Part shown: positions 14,101 to 26,938 of the stretch, one piece after another
How positions within the stretch are numbered: position 1 is the first letter of the stretch
Layout: every line of letters starts with the position of its first letter
NCBI RefSeq assembly: GCF_003254395.2
Contig: NC_037638.1
Coordinates: 20,678,202-20,742,201, forward strand
Reading direction: 5' to 3'
Length of the DNA: 64,000 bases
Origin: Apis mellifera
Lineage: Eukaryota; Arthropoda; Insecta; Hymenoptera; Apidae
The notes under the pieces: model-generated
Told to the model about the DNA's origin: nothing
The model's input: only the letters and a program-made list of their open reading frames with translations
Database searches by the model: none
Translations under genes and position numbers: made by a program

Positions 14101-15303
14101 CAAAAAATACCATTCTCAAACATCTTCCAATAATAATTCTCTTTCATATCGCGAGGACGAAACGATGGAAAATCGTCGCGTTTCCGGGCAGCGAATTGCG
14201 AGTCGCGCCTTTTCAAACGGTGAACACGCAGCTATATCGAAAGTAATAGTTGCGCGGTTTAGTTACCGTCATCGCTCGGCTATGACGTTTATCGCGACCG
14301 AATAAAGCACCAACACGTATGTCTCGTTGATTCACGGACATCGACGCGACCGCGTCGAGATTTTTTTCGTTTCTGCATCGCGTTTACCATCGGCTACGCC
14401 GGAAAATCGAATCGAAATTAAACGAACACTGCAACTGCTAGGACAGGGTGCCGACACATGCTCTGTTCCATTTATTTTTTTTTCCCTCTTTCTCTCTCTC
14501 TCTCCTCTTTTTTTTTCCCCACCCTTTTCCACTCTTTTTCTCATCGTTCTTTTTATTCACTTTGTTCCATTCACCCTTTCGGTTGTTCGTCCGTTTTTTT
14601 CTTTCGCCCGTCTTTCTTTCTCCATTTGGATCTTGTCCACCATTTTCACCAGCCAGTATTTTCACGCTTTCCATTACGATCGTTTTCCACCAATTTTGTT
14701 CGACGACTCGTGTATTTATGAGTAATAATGGACGAATAGTTCTCCTATTCTAGCTAATAGATTACACGGATCATCTGCTTTTGACGCTTAAGTCGTTTGT
14801 GGGATCGGCAGATAAACAGGATAAACAGATAAGCAGATGAGAATAACGAAAAACAAGTGTACGACATTCGATTAATTTTTTTATTTGATTGATTAAATTT
14901 AAAGCACAAATATTTTTGAATACGATCGAAATATTATTCAAAATATAATACAATCTAATTGTTCTATGGTTTATTTTAAGAATTACGAGTTCACAATTTG
15001 ATTGATTCTTCATAATTTCTCAAGGGAGCGTAAGATAACGCTGGTACTTTTGCCCTTCTTCTTCGTTTCTTCTTCTTAATCTTAATAATTCGCGTAAAAA
15101 CTCTTTCCTGATTCGTATCGCAATAAAAAACCCAAGTTCGAATACCTTTCAATGAAATTCCAGGTGTAGAGCAACGAATTATTTGGAAATTTTCCGTGCA
15201 CCTGGCACGAACGATCCCCTACAATTGTCCTCTTGTTCCGCGGAGAAATCATTCTCTTAGCACCATTCGAGCAAATTGGTAAAGTTTCAGGGTTTTAACT
15301 TAC

Positions 15304-15378
15304 CGTGCCGAGATCGCCAGATACAATTTGGTATCCTCTGTTCCATTTCCACCTTTCCTTTCATCCTGCCCACCCAAT
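15304..15378 (-). CDS. Possible small unassigned exon
   Basis: A 75-base segment between a good acceptor (TTTTCAG) and a strong donor (CACG/GTAAGT). Two of its three frames are open, one reading LGGQDERKGGNGTEDTKLYL and a few more residues. There is no homology that I recognise and chance pairs of splice signals are common in AT-rich DNA, so this is only a candidate. Confidence 0.2.
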
Positions 15379-16739
15379 CTGAAAACTATTTCTTCGAAAG
15401 ACGACCTAACCGATCTAAGCGTTCGCGAATTCCAGAACACAGCCGAGGAAAATGGACGAATTAACATTTAAAAAACGATTTGATTTTAAATAATTTTTTT
15501 TTATTCTTTAATCTCCGCCAGCTTCTCTTCCACGAATATCAGACGGAATTCATCTTTACGAACGCGTCGGATAACGCGTGGACCGGAAACTGGTTACACG
15601 ATGGTACGCGAAGAATAGAGATTTCCCTGATTAGAGGGGTTGATCGAGCTTCCTCCGGAATGAGGCTTAATGAAACGTTTGTAATCGTAACTGGTAGGAA
15701 ACGAGCAGTTTGCGCGACGTGAACGTTCAGCGGGGTGGTGGCACGAGCAATCCAAGAGATTTCGACGAGAAGTTTTGAATTATTATAAAGAAATTATTCA
15801 ACGTGAGAACGATAAAAAAAGTATATTCGTAAATTCAAATAGGAATTCATACTTTTCAAAAAGTATTTTTTTCGTGAGATTAAGTATATGCTATTTCAGA
15901 AATACTTGACCCTATTATTTTTTTTTATTACTTGTTTATTCCGTGTTATGAGATTAAAAAGTTGAAGGGAAAAATTTTGGTATAATAAATTTTTTGTGAA
16001 ATATTTGGACAAAGATATGAGATTGATTTAGATTAATGCAATGATCACGAAAGGTGGCGACTACGTAGGTAGTTTCCCAAAAAAATGTCCCTGTTTATTT
16101 TTTTTAGAGAAGTTAAGTGTTCCGCAAATACTTAACCTAGTTTTTTTTTTTAGTGTTGGTTTATTTGTGCAACGTATTTATTAAGAGATGAGAGAAATTT
16201 AGTCAGCTGACGTAATTGAGGTCTTTCTCGTAAAAGGTGTAGCGGGCTTAAGACAACAATGAATCTGAAACACAATTAACTTTTTCCTACCCATTTCACT
16301 TTTTTAGTTAGGGAAAACAAATTTTCTTGATATTCGCGTCGACGAAATTTTTCTAGTTTCAACTTGAAAGAAATCAGAATTCTTTTACCACCGTATTAAT
16401 AAATTAACTCTCAATTTATAATTTATAACAAAACTCGATTAATAAAAGATTTGTCGATAGAAAAATGGCGGCAGAAAAAGATAAGCATCCCTTTTCTTTC
16501 CCCCGTTCAAATATCCGCCATACTGCGAATAGCTACCCTCATTCTTCTTACTTAGCGTCGCGAGCTCTCATTCCGCGAGCGAAATTAACAAATTTATAAA
16601 CGCTTCCAAACAAAATCTCCAAACGAAGAATCCTTCATCTCACGATACCATAACTTTTCCCCCAATTAAATTCTCCCGTTCTCGAGAATCGTAATGATAT
16701 TTTCCGTACATTAACTGAATCTCGAAAAAGACTACTCAC

Positions 16740-16930
16740 CAAACGTATCCAACAAACGTTCCATATATTTCCCGCATCCATATATTGCCCCAAAAATATA
16801 TTTTATTAATCGTTTGCAAGATCACGTTGCACCATTTGACTTGGATGGACTTGGCGGATATCGGATTCGTAGATTCCGAAGGAAGTCGGGCTTCAGGCGT
16901 CCCTGATAAGTCTATCTTCGACGGATTTCT
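16740..16930 (-). CDS. Possible unassigned exon with weak fibronectin III resemblance
   Basis: An open segment of 63 codons plus two bases, bounded by CGTCAG preceded by a pyrimidine-rich stretch and by the strong donor TTTG/GTGAGT. The peptide includes LPSESTNPISAKSIQVKW, which resembles the A-B strand region of fibronectin type III domains (P..P....AKSI.V.W). The residues after the Trp lack the usual proline pair, so the domain call is weak. It lies about 5 kb past the Ig gene stop on the same strand and could belong to a separate gene, to an alternative 3' part of that gene, or to nothing. Confidence 0.25.
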
Positions 16931-17928
16931 CTGACGGCCGAGTCCCGGGGGAGATGAGAAAATAAATAAATGACGAGCGATTCCCCACGAGCGAGTCTCG
17001 AGAGCCGGCAAGAAGGAGCAGTTTCGGTGTAGATAGGGAGAGAATTATGGTTCCTCACGGGGGTTGTGATGAAGAGAGCCAGGGGTGCGCGGGGCGCAAT
17101 TTTAAGCCCTCCTCTTGGTTTCTGGCCTTACAACTCCGTAATTTTTACCCCCGGAGAAGTTAAGAGTAATTTACTGGGCTCCGCGTAGGCGTTATTCGAC
17201 TCCCCCGCCCCTCGGTGTCCGCCCCACTTCTGCCCCGTGAAATAGGTACACCCCCCAAGATCCCAGGCCCTTGTTAATTGTCTTCCATGGACGAACTTGA
17301 TTTTCCCGCGAAACTGCGAACCGGCAGTCTTGAGATAAATGTTGGTTAATATTGTTACGAAAATAGGTAGTTAGTTCTTTTCGGACCCGTGGAGAGACAT
17401 CCCCGGGGATCTTCATCCCTCCCCCCTAACTCGCCTTGAATCGCCTTTTCTTTGTTTGTTTGCCGGTAATAATGGGTAAAGAAGCCAGAAACGAGGTGGT
17501 GAGAACGACCTGTTTTTGTTCGAACGATGATAGAGAGTGGTAGTAAAAAGCGAGAAGAGGCACACTTTTTTAATGCGCAATCTTTTTTTAATATCGCGTT
17601 TCAGACTTTGGCTCACTTGTTTAAAATCGATTTTCGAGTGTTGCATTTACAAATTCGAGATTCCCTTTCTTCAAAATTGTTTTCGTTGATTGAATAAAAT
17701 ATAATCTTCTCGAAATACAATACGTAAGCGAGACAGCGATGTTTAATAAACAAAAGAATTTATTTGTAATTTATTTGCAGAGAATTCATGGCAAAGTTTA
17801 AAATCGACGTAAAACCGTGAAGCGTTTGCAAAAGCAGTTTGGACACGAATTAAATACCTTTCTGTTCCCTGTTTTCTCCCGTTTACTTAGAAACTTCCGC
17901 CTCATTCAATTCCCCTGTCAGTGTACAG

Positions 17929-18120
17929 GCGCAACTCGCAGCGGGTAAAGGTACTTGCGAGATAGTCGATCACGAGCAATTCGAGATATTGCCGGACGGT
18001 GTGTACGTGTCCGAGAATGCTACAGATCTGTGTGTACCCGGTGGAGGAAACGGAAGGGCCGGCATGCATCGAATCCCGGTAGCATTATTTAGCCGGGAAA
18101 AGTGTTGCCGACGCCATTAA
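17929..18120 (+). CDS. Possible unassigned terminal exon
   Basis: Sixty-three codons and a TAA follow a pyrimidine-rich tract (17855-17918) and two closely spaced CAG acceptor candidates. The peptide is cysteine-containing (GTCEIVDHEQFEILPDG and later DLCVPGGG, EKCC) with balanced composition, unlike the low-complexity chance frames around it. I do not recognise a family, and no partner exons on the plus strand were identified. An internal GTGTAC or GTAGCA could be the real donor. Confidence 0.27.
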   Translation, partial: AQLAAGKGTCEIVDHEQFEILPDGVYVSENATDLCVPGGGNGRAGMHRIPVALFSREKCCRRH

Positions 18121-21100
18121 TCCGATTGGACGAACCTTCACCCTTAGGCCTTAGGGATCCATTATGTATTAGGTGGATCGACTTGCCCCGCCAAGATTAA
18201 AGCTGGAAATGTGCCGCTTCAACACCGAAAATCCTCAACATAATTTTATCCGGCAGAGATTTTAATCCCTCGAGAAAATACGAAAAAATCACGAGTTGCA
18301 CGTGCCGATTTTACGGATTTCTGTATCGATATATATGTATGTATATTTCGAGACGATAATTTGTTTGGAATTTTTGTTTCATTTTCCATTTCGAGGATAA
18401 GTATTATATTTTTTGGATATTCATTTTGATTATTTTTATTTATCGATGATATTGTATAGTTTAGGATAGTAGAATATTTATAAGGAATGAAGTATTAAAG
18501 GAAGACAAGAGTTAAAATTAAGTTTCTTCCTTTTTATAGATTATTTAATTCAAGTCCAAGAATGACATACCGGTTGGATATTCTTCTCTTTTGAAGTTGC
18601 GCTTCTCCGGTTTCTATTTTATATTTGCTCCTTAAAAAGTTGATATTTCGTGGATACGCGAAGGTGGAAAGCTGTTTCGTGGATATTTCACGAGGCAAAT
18701 GCCATGACTTATTTTACGGGACGAAAGAAGCAGACGAATTTCCGAGGAGTCGACGTTCTTTCTTTTCTACTGCTTCCCTGTTGAAACCTTGTCGGTTAAA
18801 GCAAAGAAATACACGCTTTCTTGCGCAACCACCTCTTTTCCAGGTTTTCTTCTCTATTAGCATGATTGCAACTTTATATCGAGTTTTCTCGTTACTTTAC
18901 GATATTACTTCTTTCTTTCCTCATAAATTTCAATTAATCTTATCGCGACAACGATTATTATTGACAATCATTTTAAATATATTTTCATACGTATCATAGA
19001 CAAATATAAAAGGTTAAAAATATATTTTAAAACATTTAATTTTCAGACTGTAAAAAAAATGAAAATTGTGTGATTCTCGTCGACAAGAACTATGATGATG
19101 ATCGAAAAGGTAGACGTGTTGGCCGAAGAAAACCGCTTGGTTTCTTTGCCAAAGTAATTTGTCTACTTTACGTTCCTCTTCCGTTTACTCATCACGAACT
19201 TTTGCCGAAAAAGTGATTTTTTTTTATCAGTAGAAATATTACCAACAAGTAGAAAAAAAAAATCTTATAATTTTTCTATTGGAAAATTTACTTGAATTAA
19301 AATTTATTTATTACTTTATTTATTATTATTATTAAATTTTACTAAAATTATTAAATTATTCTTAAAAATAGGAGATTTATGGGATAGGAAAGGGATTTAA
19401 TGATACAGATGGGATTAATTAAATTAACACGTGTATATTGTAAATATCATTTATTGGACTTTTAGGCGTCATGGGATACAACGATTACATCACGTTGCTT
19501 ATTTATAACACCTAAGCAATTGGATAAAAAAGAAAATGAAAAAATGAACTATAGGGTGATGATTTTCATGTTTCGTCTGGGCAAAAAAAAAAAAAAGAAT
19601 TCAGAAATGAAGAGATTGGGTTGAACATCGGATAATTTTTCGTTCTCGCTTCTATATAAAATGTAATAATGCCGACTTCTGTGCGGATTAGGCGTGAACG
19701 GATGAACGAAGCTAAACGCATCGTAGCCGGCATGCATTGACAAAAATTAGGAACCACTGCGCTTACAAAAATTGTACGCAACAACATCATTTTGTTTTTT
19801 TCTTTTTTCCTTCTTCCTTCCTTCTTTGTGTTTCTTCTTGTTTTCTTTCGGAGGAACTGGAAACGATCGAAACGAGATTACTATTCAAATTTCTTATCTA
19901 GCAATCGCGGAGAGATGAAAAAACGAATAATCACGAAGAACAACGATGTTAGATTATGTTCATTTTTTTTCTTTCTTTCTTTTCTTTTGTCCCCTCAATT
20001 TTTTCCTTTCTTATTCTTTTTTTTTTCTCTCTGTCGTAATACAAGTCAAAAACAGTTTAAATTCAGGGCGTTCGTTCGGGATAAGGAGAAATTTCGTTAA
20101 TTTTTATTCGTCGTTAATATAATATATATATATATCCTCGTTGGAATAATTCTCGTCCGAATCAAAATCATCGTCATCATCGTCGTCGTTATTATCGTCA
20201 CACATTTTTCACGGCCACTCTCAATTGAAAAACTAACCATCGATCGGCACACGACATCCAGGGGGAAGGCGAACGAGAACTTATGGCTAAATAAAACTTT
20301 ATAAAAATATATCAACGAATAATAAATATATCTCTAACAGCGTCACTGTATAATTCGTTCATGCATAGCCCTCGGTGTATCGATAGCCTATGCATTTACA
20401 ATCACTATATACACGCTATTTTTTTTCCTTCTTTTTTTTTTTGTTTTTTATAATGCTACTTACCTAAAATAATATACAACAATGTACCGTTTTTCCCTTA
20501 ATGTATCTAGTTTTTTTTCTTACGGAATATCTTTTTTGTATCATTTCTTGCGTATTTAATTTTATTTCGTTATTTCGTTCTCTCAATCACGTACACGTAA
20601 CCTCCAGTTAATCCCCATATTTGCCTTCCTTTTGTCTCGTTACTCGCCGTATTATTCTCTTTGGTTCGTGTTTACATTCTATAACAATTACACGGGACGA
20701 ACAGTCTTCGTTTACCACTCGACTTGTTCGGTTCGATATTCAGCCATCGACGTTCTCTGCGAATCCGAATGTAAAAATTGGTCTCTTATTCAACGCGTGT
20801 ACATGTGCTTTTTTTAAATTCTTATTTTTTTTCCCCTCTCTCTTCCATTTTCGCATGCCGCATTCGATCTCCTTAACAAATAAACTATTTATACAAATAT
20901 TTACACGTGCCTTCGTTACGCGTAACATCCGTATTCCGATATTCCTTTTTTCTTTTCTTTTTTTTCCTTTTATCAAGCTTTTTTTTCATCTAATCGAGAA
21001 ACGGGTTTTCGCAATCAAAAATCTCGTAATGATTTACAAAGTTTTCTTCTACACGCGATAATCGGTATCATCCGACGATCCTTCGGATAATTTCGAATTT

Positions 21101-21356
21101 CTCTCGTTTAAGGAAAGAGAGAAAATTAGTTGTATTATCGCAGTCGTGGATTTCGAAGTCTCGTTTTTCTTTTCCTTTTATCTCTTTCCAATAATAAAAA
21201 AGGAGAGGAGAAAGAGGGAAAAAAAGAAAGGGGAAATAAATCTACAATAAACAATCCTCGTTACGATTCGATCCATCTATCCTACCAGTCATTTATCTTC
21301 TAGAAAATCCTATGTCAAGAATATCGAAACGAAAAATACGAAATGGAAAAGTGGAA

Positions 21357-21380
21357 AGAGAGAGAGAGAGAGAGAAAGAG
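21357..21380. repeat. (AG)n microsatellite
   Basis: A short AG tract with a few interruptions, followed by purine-rich DNA. Confidence 0.85.
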
Positions 21381-21875
21381 AGAAAGGAAAAGAAAGAATG
21401 AGAATCTAGCAACGAGATTCATGATTAAGGAACGTCGAGGCCGGATTATCGTCGTCGCCGGAAGCTCTGCATCGTTCATCGACAACGACAGCGTCGATAA
21501 AAAGGCTTTCTTCTCGTTTAAGCGCGCTCACCCTTTTCGATACATAATAAACAGGGTTTTCTCGTTGCATCGTCATCGAGTTTCGCCTCGCGTCAAGAAC
21601 ACGGAACATTCTTTTACATCCTTACCGAAACGATTATCCTTCCTTTCTCCGTTCGCGTCCCTTTTTTCTTCTTTCCTTTCCCCCCCTCCTTTTTCTGTAA
21701 TTTATATATTTTATATTTACAATCGTCGCGGAAACACTGACGGAACTCTGACTTCCTTCCCCCCTTTTACTTCTCTCATCCATTGAACAGGGAAGCTGAC
21801 TTCTCAAGTTCGATCCTTTGGCTCCCTTTGGCTCTTCACAAAGCAACATTTTCGACGTCGTCTCGCCACGATCCC

Positions 21876-22109
21876 TCAGCGACGATGCTCCTGCAGGATG
21901 ACCAGGGCCAAACACATCGATAGGTAAGTGAGACTCGCTGACCGGAAGTGAGCGTGACTGTACTCGGAGGCCCGCGTCACGTTCAACAAAACGGAAGCGT
22001 CCGAGATCCCTTCCGACGAGCGTACCAACACCCACCATTCCCCGGCATGAGACCATTGAATCGTGTCGAAGCTCAGCACCGTTCTGTAACAGGACTCCGT
22101 GCCACCATC
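21876..22109 (-). CDS. Ig-superfamily cell-surface protein, last exon
   Basis: Terminal coding exon of 77 codons plus stop (TGA at 21878-21876), preceded by a strong acceptor (TTGTTTGCCTTTCAG). It begins in phase 0 and continues the exon at 26760-26938 directly. It supplies the second half of an Ig domain: SCYRTVLSF, HAGEWWVLVRSSEG and ASVLLNVT correspond to strands E to G. The usual F-strand cysteine (Y.C) is replaced by WVLV, and a cysteine sits earlier, in SCYRT. A hydrophobic run (LTYLSMCLALVIL) before the C-terminal QEHRR suggests a GPI-attachment signal or a very short membrane anchor. NVT is a possible N-glycosylation sequon. The exact family is not identified. Confidence 0.78.
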   Translation of the reverse strand, partial: DGGTESCYRTVLSFDTIQWSHAGEWWVLVRSSEGISDASVLLNVTRASEYSHAHFRSASLTYLSMCLALVILQEHRR

Positions 22110-25100
22110 CTGAAAGGCAAACAACGAGGGACCGTACGTCGTTAATGAATTCAATACCGGTGATTCAGGGGAGTTTGTCAAGTATTCGTGACCTGATTCG
22201 ACGATCCAAAGAGTTCGCCAGGCGGCCGATTATAAGGGATATAATTTATATCTGGAAAGGAGTTCGAAGGGATTGTTGCCGTTGGCGCAAGTTTTAGAGA
22301 GGAGAATGGGGAGAATGGGTCAAGGATAGTTTGAATTTTCCACTTCTTTTCTTTTTTTTCTTCTTTTTTTTCCAGGAAAATCTAAGTTTGTTCTTCTTTG
22401 GCGAGGAAAGGATGAGAGAAGGATGAAAAGAAATTTTTCTACAAAATAGATATTCATATATTAGAAGATTATTTTTAATATTCGATTGGAATTATATTTG
22501 GGGATATATTTCGTATCAGAAATAAACATTTATATATTTTTGCATATAAAAAAATATGAATCGAAACGCGATTTTTAAATTATTGGATCGAATTAAAACG
22601 AAATCAATTCGAACGCGAAAGGTAAATTAAAATAGGGACAGATTTCTTTTGTAAAAGAATGCGAATATTTAAACGACAGTTTCGCTCGATTCCGTTCGAT
22701 CGTTTTTATCGAACTCATTAACTCGGGGACTCGATAATGTCGATTCACTATTCCTTATCTATCGCAATTCTGCTTAGCTTCTTACGATTAAACTTTCGCG
22801 TGGAACTTTCGCGGAAAACTTCCTACATACCCTCCTCCTTCTCCCGTTCTTCAATTGCACGTATCACTTCCGATTTCCCCCTCCCCTCTTCTCCAAAAGT
22901 TACATTTCCCCTTCTCAAGAAACAATCTCTCTTTTTCCAATCCCCCGGGTTTTTTATATTCCAATCGATAAAATCGGATACATTAAATCCAGCACAGTTG
23001 AAAATTATCGATACGAAATAATTGATAAAAACAGGAGAAACGAGATAATATCCGAGAATGTCAATTGCAGTGTGCAGGTGGAAAAAGAAAAAAAAAAAAA
23101 AAAGGAAACGTGTTTCGTCGGATTCAACGACAACGTGTTATTACGAGCTCCATTATTACGTATTACACTGATGCAATTGACGCGCATGTTAAACGTCTTT
23201 TTTTTGTATTATTCATTCGCTGTTAATTACTCTGATTATCTTTGCACGCGTTTAATTAACAGAGAAACAGGTCGCCGATCGGACAAAGTAGGAAAGGAAA
23301 AATCTCTGTTGTATATTTCAAAGGGAGGAATAATTTATGCATTATGGAAAAGACGGATAGATTCTCTCGAATTAATTTTAAACTTGGAGAATAAAATTAA
23401 ATCGGGGGGAGTTGCGCGTTGAATCGGTCGAAATACAAAAAAAGATATAATTACATCCGATGTCCCTTTTATCAGTTCCCGTCCCCTTCGTTTGGTAAAT
23501 ACGACCAACAGGGAAATACGTTTACGTAATTGAATCCGATTCCACTCGTCTCGGCGGTAACTTCTCCCGCAATTCGAGACAGACGTTATTCTTAGTCTCG
23601 CGAATTTTTCGCGTGCAACCAGTCGCAGTTTCTTGCTCCATTTAACTTCGTATTTTATCCTCGTCCCTTCTCGGTTTCCACTACAAACCGACCTCCTCCT
23701 CGCCCCCCCTTCCCTTGTCGCCTTCCTCGTTAACTTCCTCCCTCCGTCTTTTTCTTTCTCGACGAGTGTACTTCCTTGTTCCTTGCGTGATTTACGTCCC
23801 CCTCTTTTGTCAAATTTGCATTCGCCCGGTGATAAATTAGATATCTCGAGGTGGTTTCGCGTTGAATCTCGAGAGAATCTTTCCATTTCCACACTCAAGC
23901 AAATATTACGTTGGAAAATATTTATCGATACAAGTGAATTTCGTTCAAATTTCATCTCGCTCGTTCGATCAATATATTCGATATACTTTTGTTCTCCCCA
24001 CTAGTTTTTGCTGCAAATATTTTACACGCTTAAACGTAAAGAGCAAAGAGCAATTCTTTTGTTCCACTCCATCGTCGAAAATCTTCCTCTCCCTCTTGTC
24101 TGACGAACGGCAAACAGGTCGGGAATGGTGTCGCATCACCATTCGTTCTTATTGTTAGTCAACGTCTTCTAGAGTTTTCCTCTTTGTTCCTCCGATTGTC
24201 GAGTATGTGCAAACACATCGAGATTTCGTCTTCCTCTGGATCGCAGAGTAGCGTGCACCCGTCGAGAGGCGTCGATCCATAAATTTCGGCGAAACTTTCG
24301 CCCGCCAACTTAAAGGGAAATTTCCATGGTATTCGTCGAAAGCATGACTGATAGTAGTTAGTGCCAGTGATTTATTCCTATCTCTATCTATCCATCTATC
24401 TCTGTATTCTGTCCCGTACCCTATATCCTTTGTTATCTGGGGCTGAAGTAGCGGGTAATTAATTCGTGGAATTGCAGCTCCTCGAACGAGGGTTGCGGAG
24501 GGGATTGGACTTGTGGGGGTGGAGTAGGACGAAATCCAGACCGGGTGCACGTGTTGCGGCGAACGTAGTTATTTTGACCCAGATTCTGTTTTGAATGCTT
24601 CCTACTATGTCCATACCGTCTACCAAATATTCCGCAAACTTCCGCCCAACCAAAAATTAATAAGCTTCCCCCCCCGAACGTAGATGCTACGTAATCGTGC
24701 TTGAAGAAAGGAAGAAATTTCGTATCTCTTGAATCTCGAATAAATCGTCAAAACGAGAAATTTTTTAATGATTTCCTCGATTAAATTAAATCATATCTAT
24801 GGAATTGGCGATGAGAATTCTTGAGATCGGTTTATACAACGATTCGACGAGATTACGAAAAATATATAATGAATAGACAACGGGTGTAGATGTTAATCAG
24901 TTTCAGAGATAATTGAAATATTCTAAGAGAGAACGGAAAGAAAGTTTTCAATTTTCAAATCGTCATCTGTTTTCCAAGAGGCGATATTCCCGTTTGGATG
25001 GGATGATTGTTCGAGCTTAGACGAAGATTTCGTAGTGCATGTTTCGGAAGTTCGGAAAACGGAATAATGTAGGAACAAGCGAAATAGTGGGCAAGCTTAA

Positions 25101-26759
25101 ACGCCTTAAAGGAAAATTACTTTCTCTTTCTCTTTCCTTCCTCTCTATCTGTCTTAATGAATGATCCATCGCGTAATTTCCCTGATAAAAGGAAACAATG
25201 AAAAGGACTGGAGGAAATTTAAAGATCGACGACGAAAATTAACAAAGACAATCGTTTTCTTCTTTCTTTATTTACTTATTCTTTTCTTCTTTTTTTTTTT
25301 TTTTTTTTAATTCGTGAAACGAATTAAGAACATTCCCACCAGGGGACAAAGGGGATTAAAAGTTAGCAGAAACAAGAGCGTAACGCAGGTGCATTAGTCT
25401 CGAATCTCTTTAAAGCCATACCAGGATTCTTTCCTCTCTTCTCCATTTTTGTCTCCCTATTTTCTCTCTTCCTTTCTCTCCTCTCTCTTTATCTCTGTTC
25501 TCAGTTCCATGCGTTTCACCGTTATCCCTGATTCCCCCGGAAAAACAGTAAATCCGTCTTTTGTGCGACCATCCAGTATCTGGAATCAGTCTGTCGACCG
25601 CGAATAAAATAGAAAAAAAAAAAAAAAAAGAAAAAAAAGTAGGAAACGAGTAATACAAAGAAGAAGAGAACACGTTGATACAACTCGACGCGATACGCGA
25701 AAATGAAATAAGAATAGGTATTTCGTCCCATTTTCTTCTCGTTCTCATATTTTTATAATATGCAACGAGCGTATTCCTTGAGTATTCTTTCGTGCTCTTT
25801 TCCTTCTCTCAACACTTCTTTCCATCTTTTCATCCCACCGAGAAGAAATCACGTTTCGGCCGGTTCGCTCGCGATAAAAGTATAATTCTCGCCTCCCGAG
25901 TTGCAAATTCGTTGTTATTCCTGTCGTTACTGATGTTGTTGTTGTTGTTGTTGTTGTTATTGTTGGAAAACAGAAATTGGCTGGCTATCGTGGCTCGACT
26001 GTCTTCGAAGTTAAATTGCACCTTGATGTTCCTTCGTTGACCCGGTTCAAAACCGGCACTATTTTCGATATTACGAAAATTCTTGCGTTCTCGAATTGCG
26101 AATCGAGATCCTTCCTTTCGCGTAAAACGAGTCATTTCTGGTCGAGATGAATCTTTTCTCCTGTTTTTATCGTCTCGAAGCGAGTTCGTTTCGAGCGAGG
26201 GTTGTTGTAGATGTTCGATTTGAAGAAGCGTTCTTCGTTCGTTTTCCCGTTTGTTTGTCGTAGTAGATTTATTAACAAAATTTACAATGTTCGATATCGA
26301 ATTAAAAGGATTTTAAGCAAGCAAGAATTAAAAAGATGGAAAAGAGGAAGAGTTAAATCGAAACGCGTAACAATTGAGGACGAACATTAAAAAAAAAAAA
26401 AAAAAGGAAAAAAAATACACGTGTACGAAAGAAAGAATTTTTGAATAGAAATTAAAAACTAGAGAAGAATTTTTCAAAGGAATTTAAATAGAAATTGAAC
26501 GTTAGGCAAGAGTTATACGAGAGTTAAAAATACGCTCGTGAATAGAGAAAGCTTCGTGAACGGAAATTGGAAATTTATTAAAAAAATAACTTACACGCGA
26601 AAACAATCAGAGTCCTTCCCAAAGAATTCAAAAATATTTTCAATACAATTTCCTGTTCAATTTTCGCATAAAACAAAATTGAATAAATTGAAAATTGAGG
26701 AAAACTATAGAAAAAACGAGAAATAAAAGAAGAATAAAAAAGAAGAAAAAAGCGTATAC
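22110..26759 (-). other. Last intron of the Ig-superfamily gene
   Basis: A 4.65 kb intron inferred from matching phase-0 boundaries. It contains poly-A and poly-T runs, a GTT repeat at 25934-25958 and a pyrimidine-rich island near 23640-23830. Translation of the first part of the intron past the donor gives a hydrophobic peptide (AFFFFFILLLFLVFSIVF), which is read-through of a T-rich intron and not a membrane segment. No supported exon was seen. Confidence 0.55.
25934..25958. repeat. (GTT)n microsatellite
   Basis: Seven to eight near-perfect GTT units, giving a Leu or Asn run in overlapping frames. Confidence 0.9.
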
Positions 26760-26938
26760 CTCAATAGCAAGCGCTTGAACACCATCCCTGGCCTCCGCAC
26801 CAGGCACATAAACGTTTTCCTCGGATATCCAAAGTATCTTGGTGTATCTCGGCTCGGCGCAAAATTCAACGACAATATTCAACGATTCACCCTCCTTCGC
26901 TGTCACTGTTTGATTAGGTGGATGAATCATGGGTCGAC
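26760..26938 (-). CDS. Ig-superfamily cell-surface protein, penultimate exon
   Basis: First half of an Ig domain, 59 codons plus two bases. The acceptor TTTTTGTTCCAG precedes it and the donor GTATAC follows; it enters in phase 1, as is common for Ig-domain exons, and leaves in phase 0, matching the exon at 21876-22109. The motif run PPNQTVTAKEGES, then VVEFCAEP with the B-strand cysteine and ILWISEE with the core tryptophan, is typical of Ig strands A to C. The upstream exons carrying a signal peptide and further domains must exist but were not found, so gene size is unknown. It probably acts in cell adhesion or recognition outside the cell; that is inferred from family and tail. Confidence 0.82.

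Larger units (their letters stand above)
8189..21875. other. Intergenic stretch between the protease start and the Ig gene stop
   Basis: About 13.7 kb between the upstream side of the protease gene and the stop codon of the Ig gene, both on the minus strand. It holds AT-rich DNA, GC-richer islands near 12800-13100, 16850-17450 and 17900-18150, and pyrimidine tracts near 14464-14640. Three low-confidence exon candidates (15304-15378, 16740-16930, 17929-18120) are listed separately. No gene here is recognised by homology. Confidence 0.4.

Noticed and set aside
14327..14753. Several Phe/Ser-rich and Arg/Lys/Glu-rich frames
   Set aside because: All derive from one polypyrimidine tract read on both strands.
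26595..26652. Possible exon EIVLKIFLNSLGRTLIVFA between the two Ig exons
   Set aside because: It would leave phase 1, which does not fit the phase-0 start of the last Ig exon and would break the frame.
26640..26759. Hydrophobic membrane-like segment after the Ig half-domain
   Set aside because: It is read-through past the donor into a T-rich intron; the two Ig exons join in frame without it.
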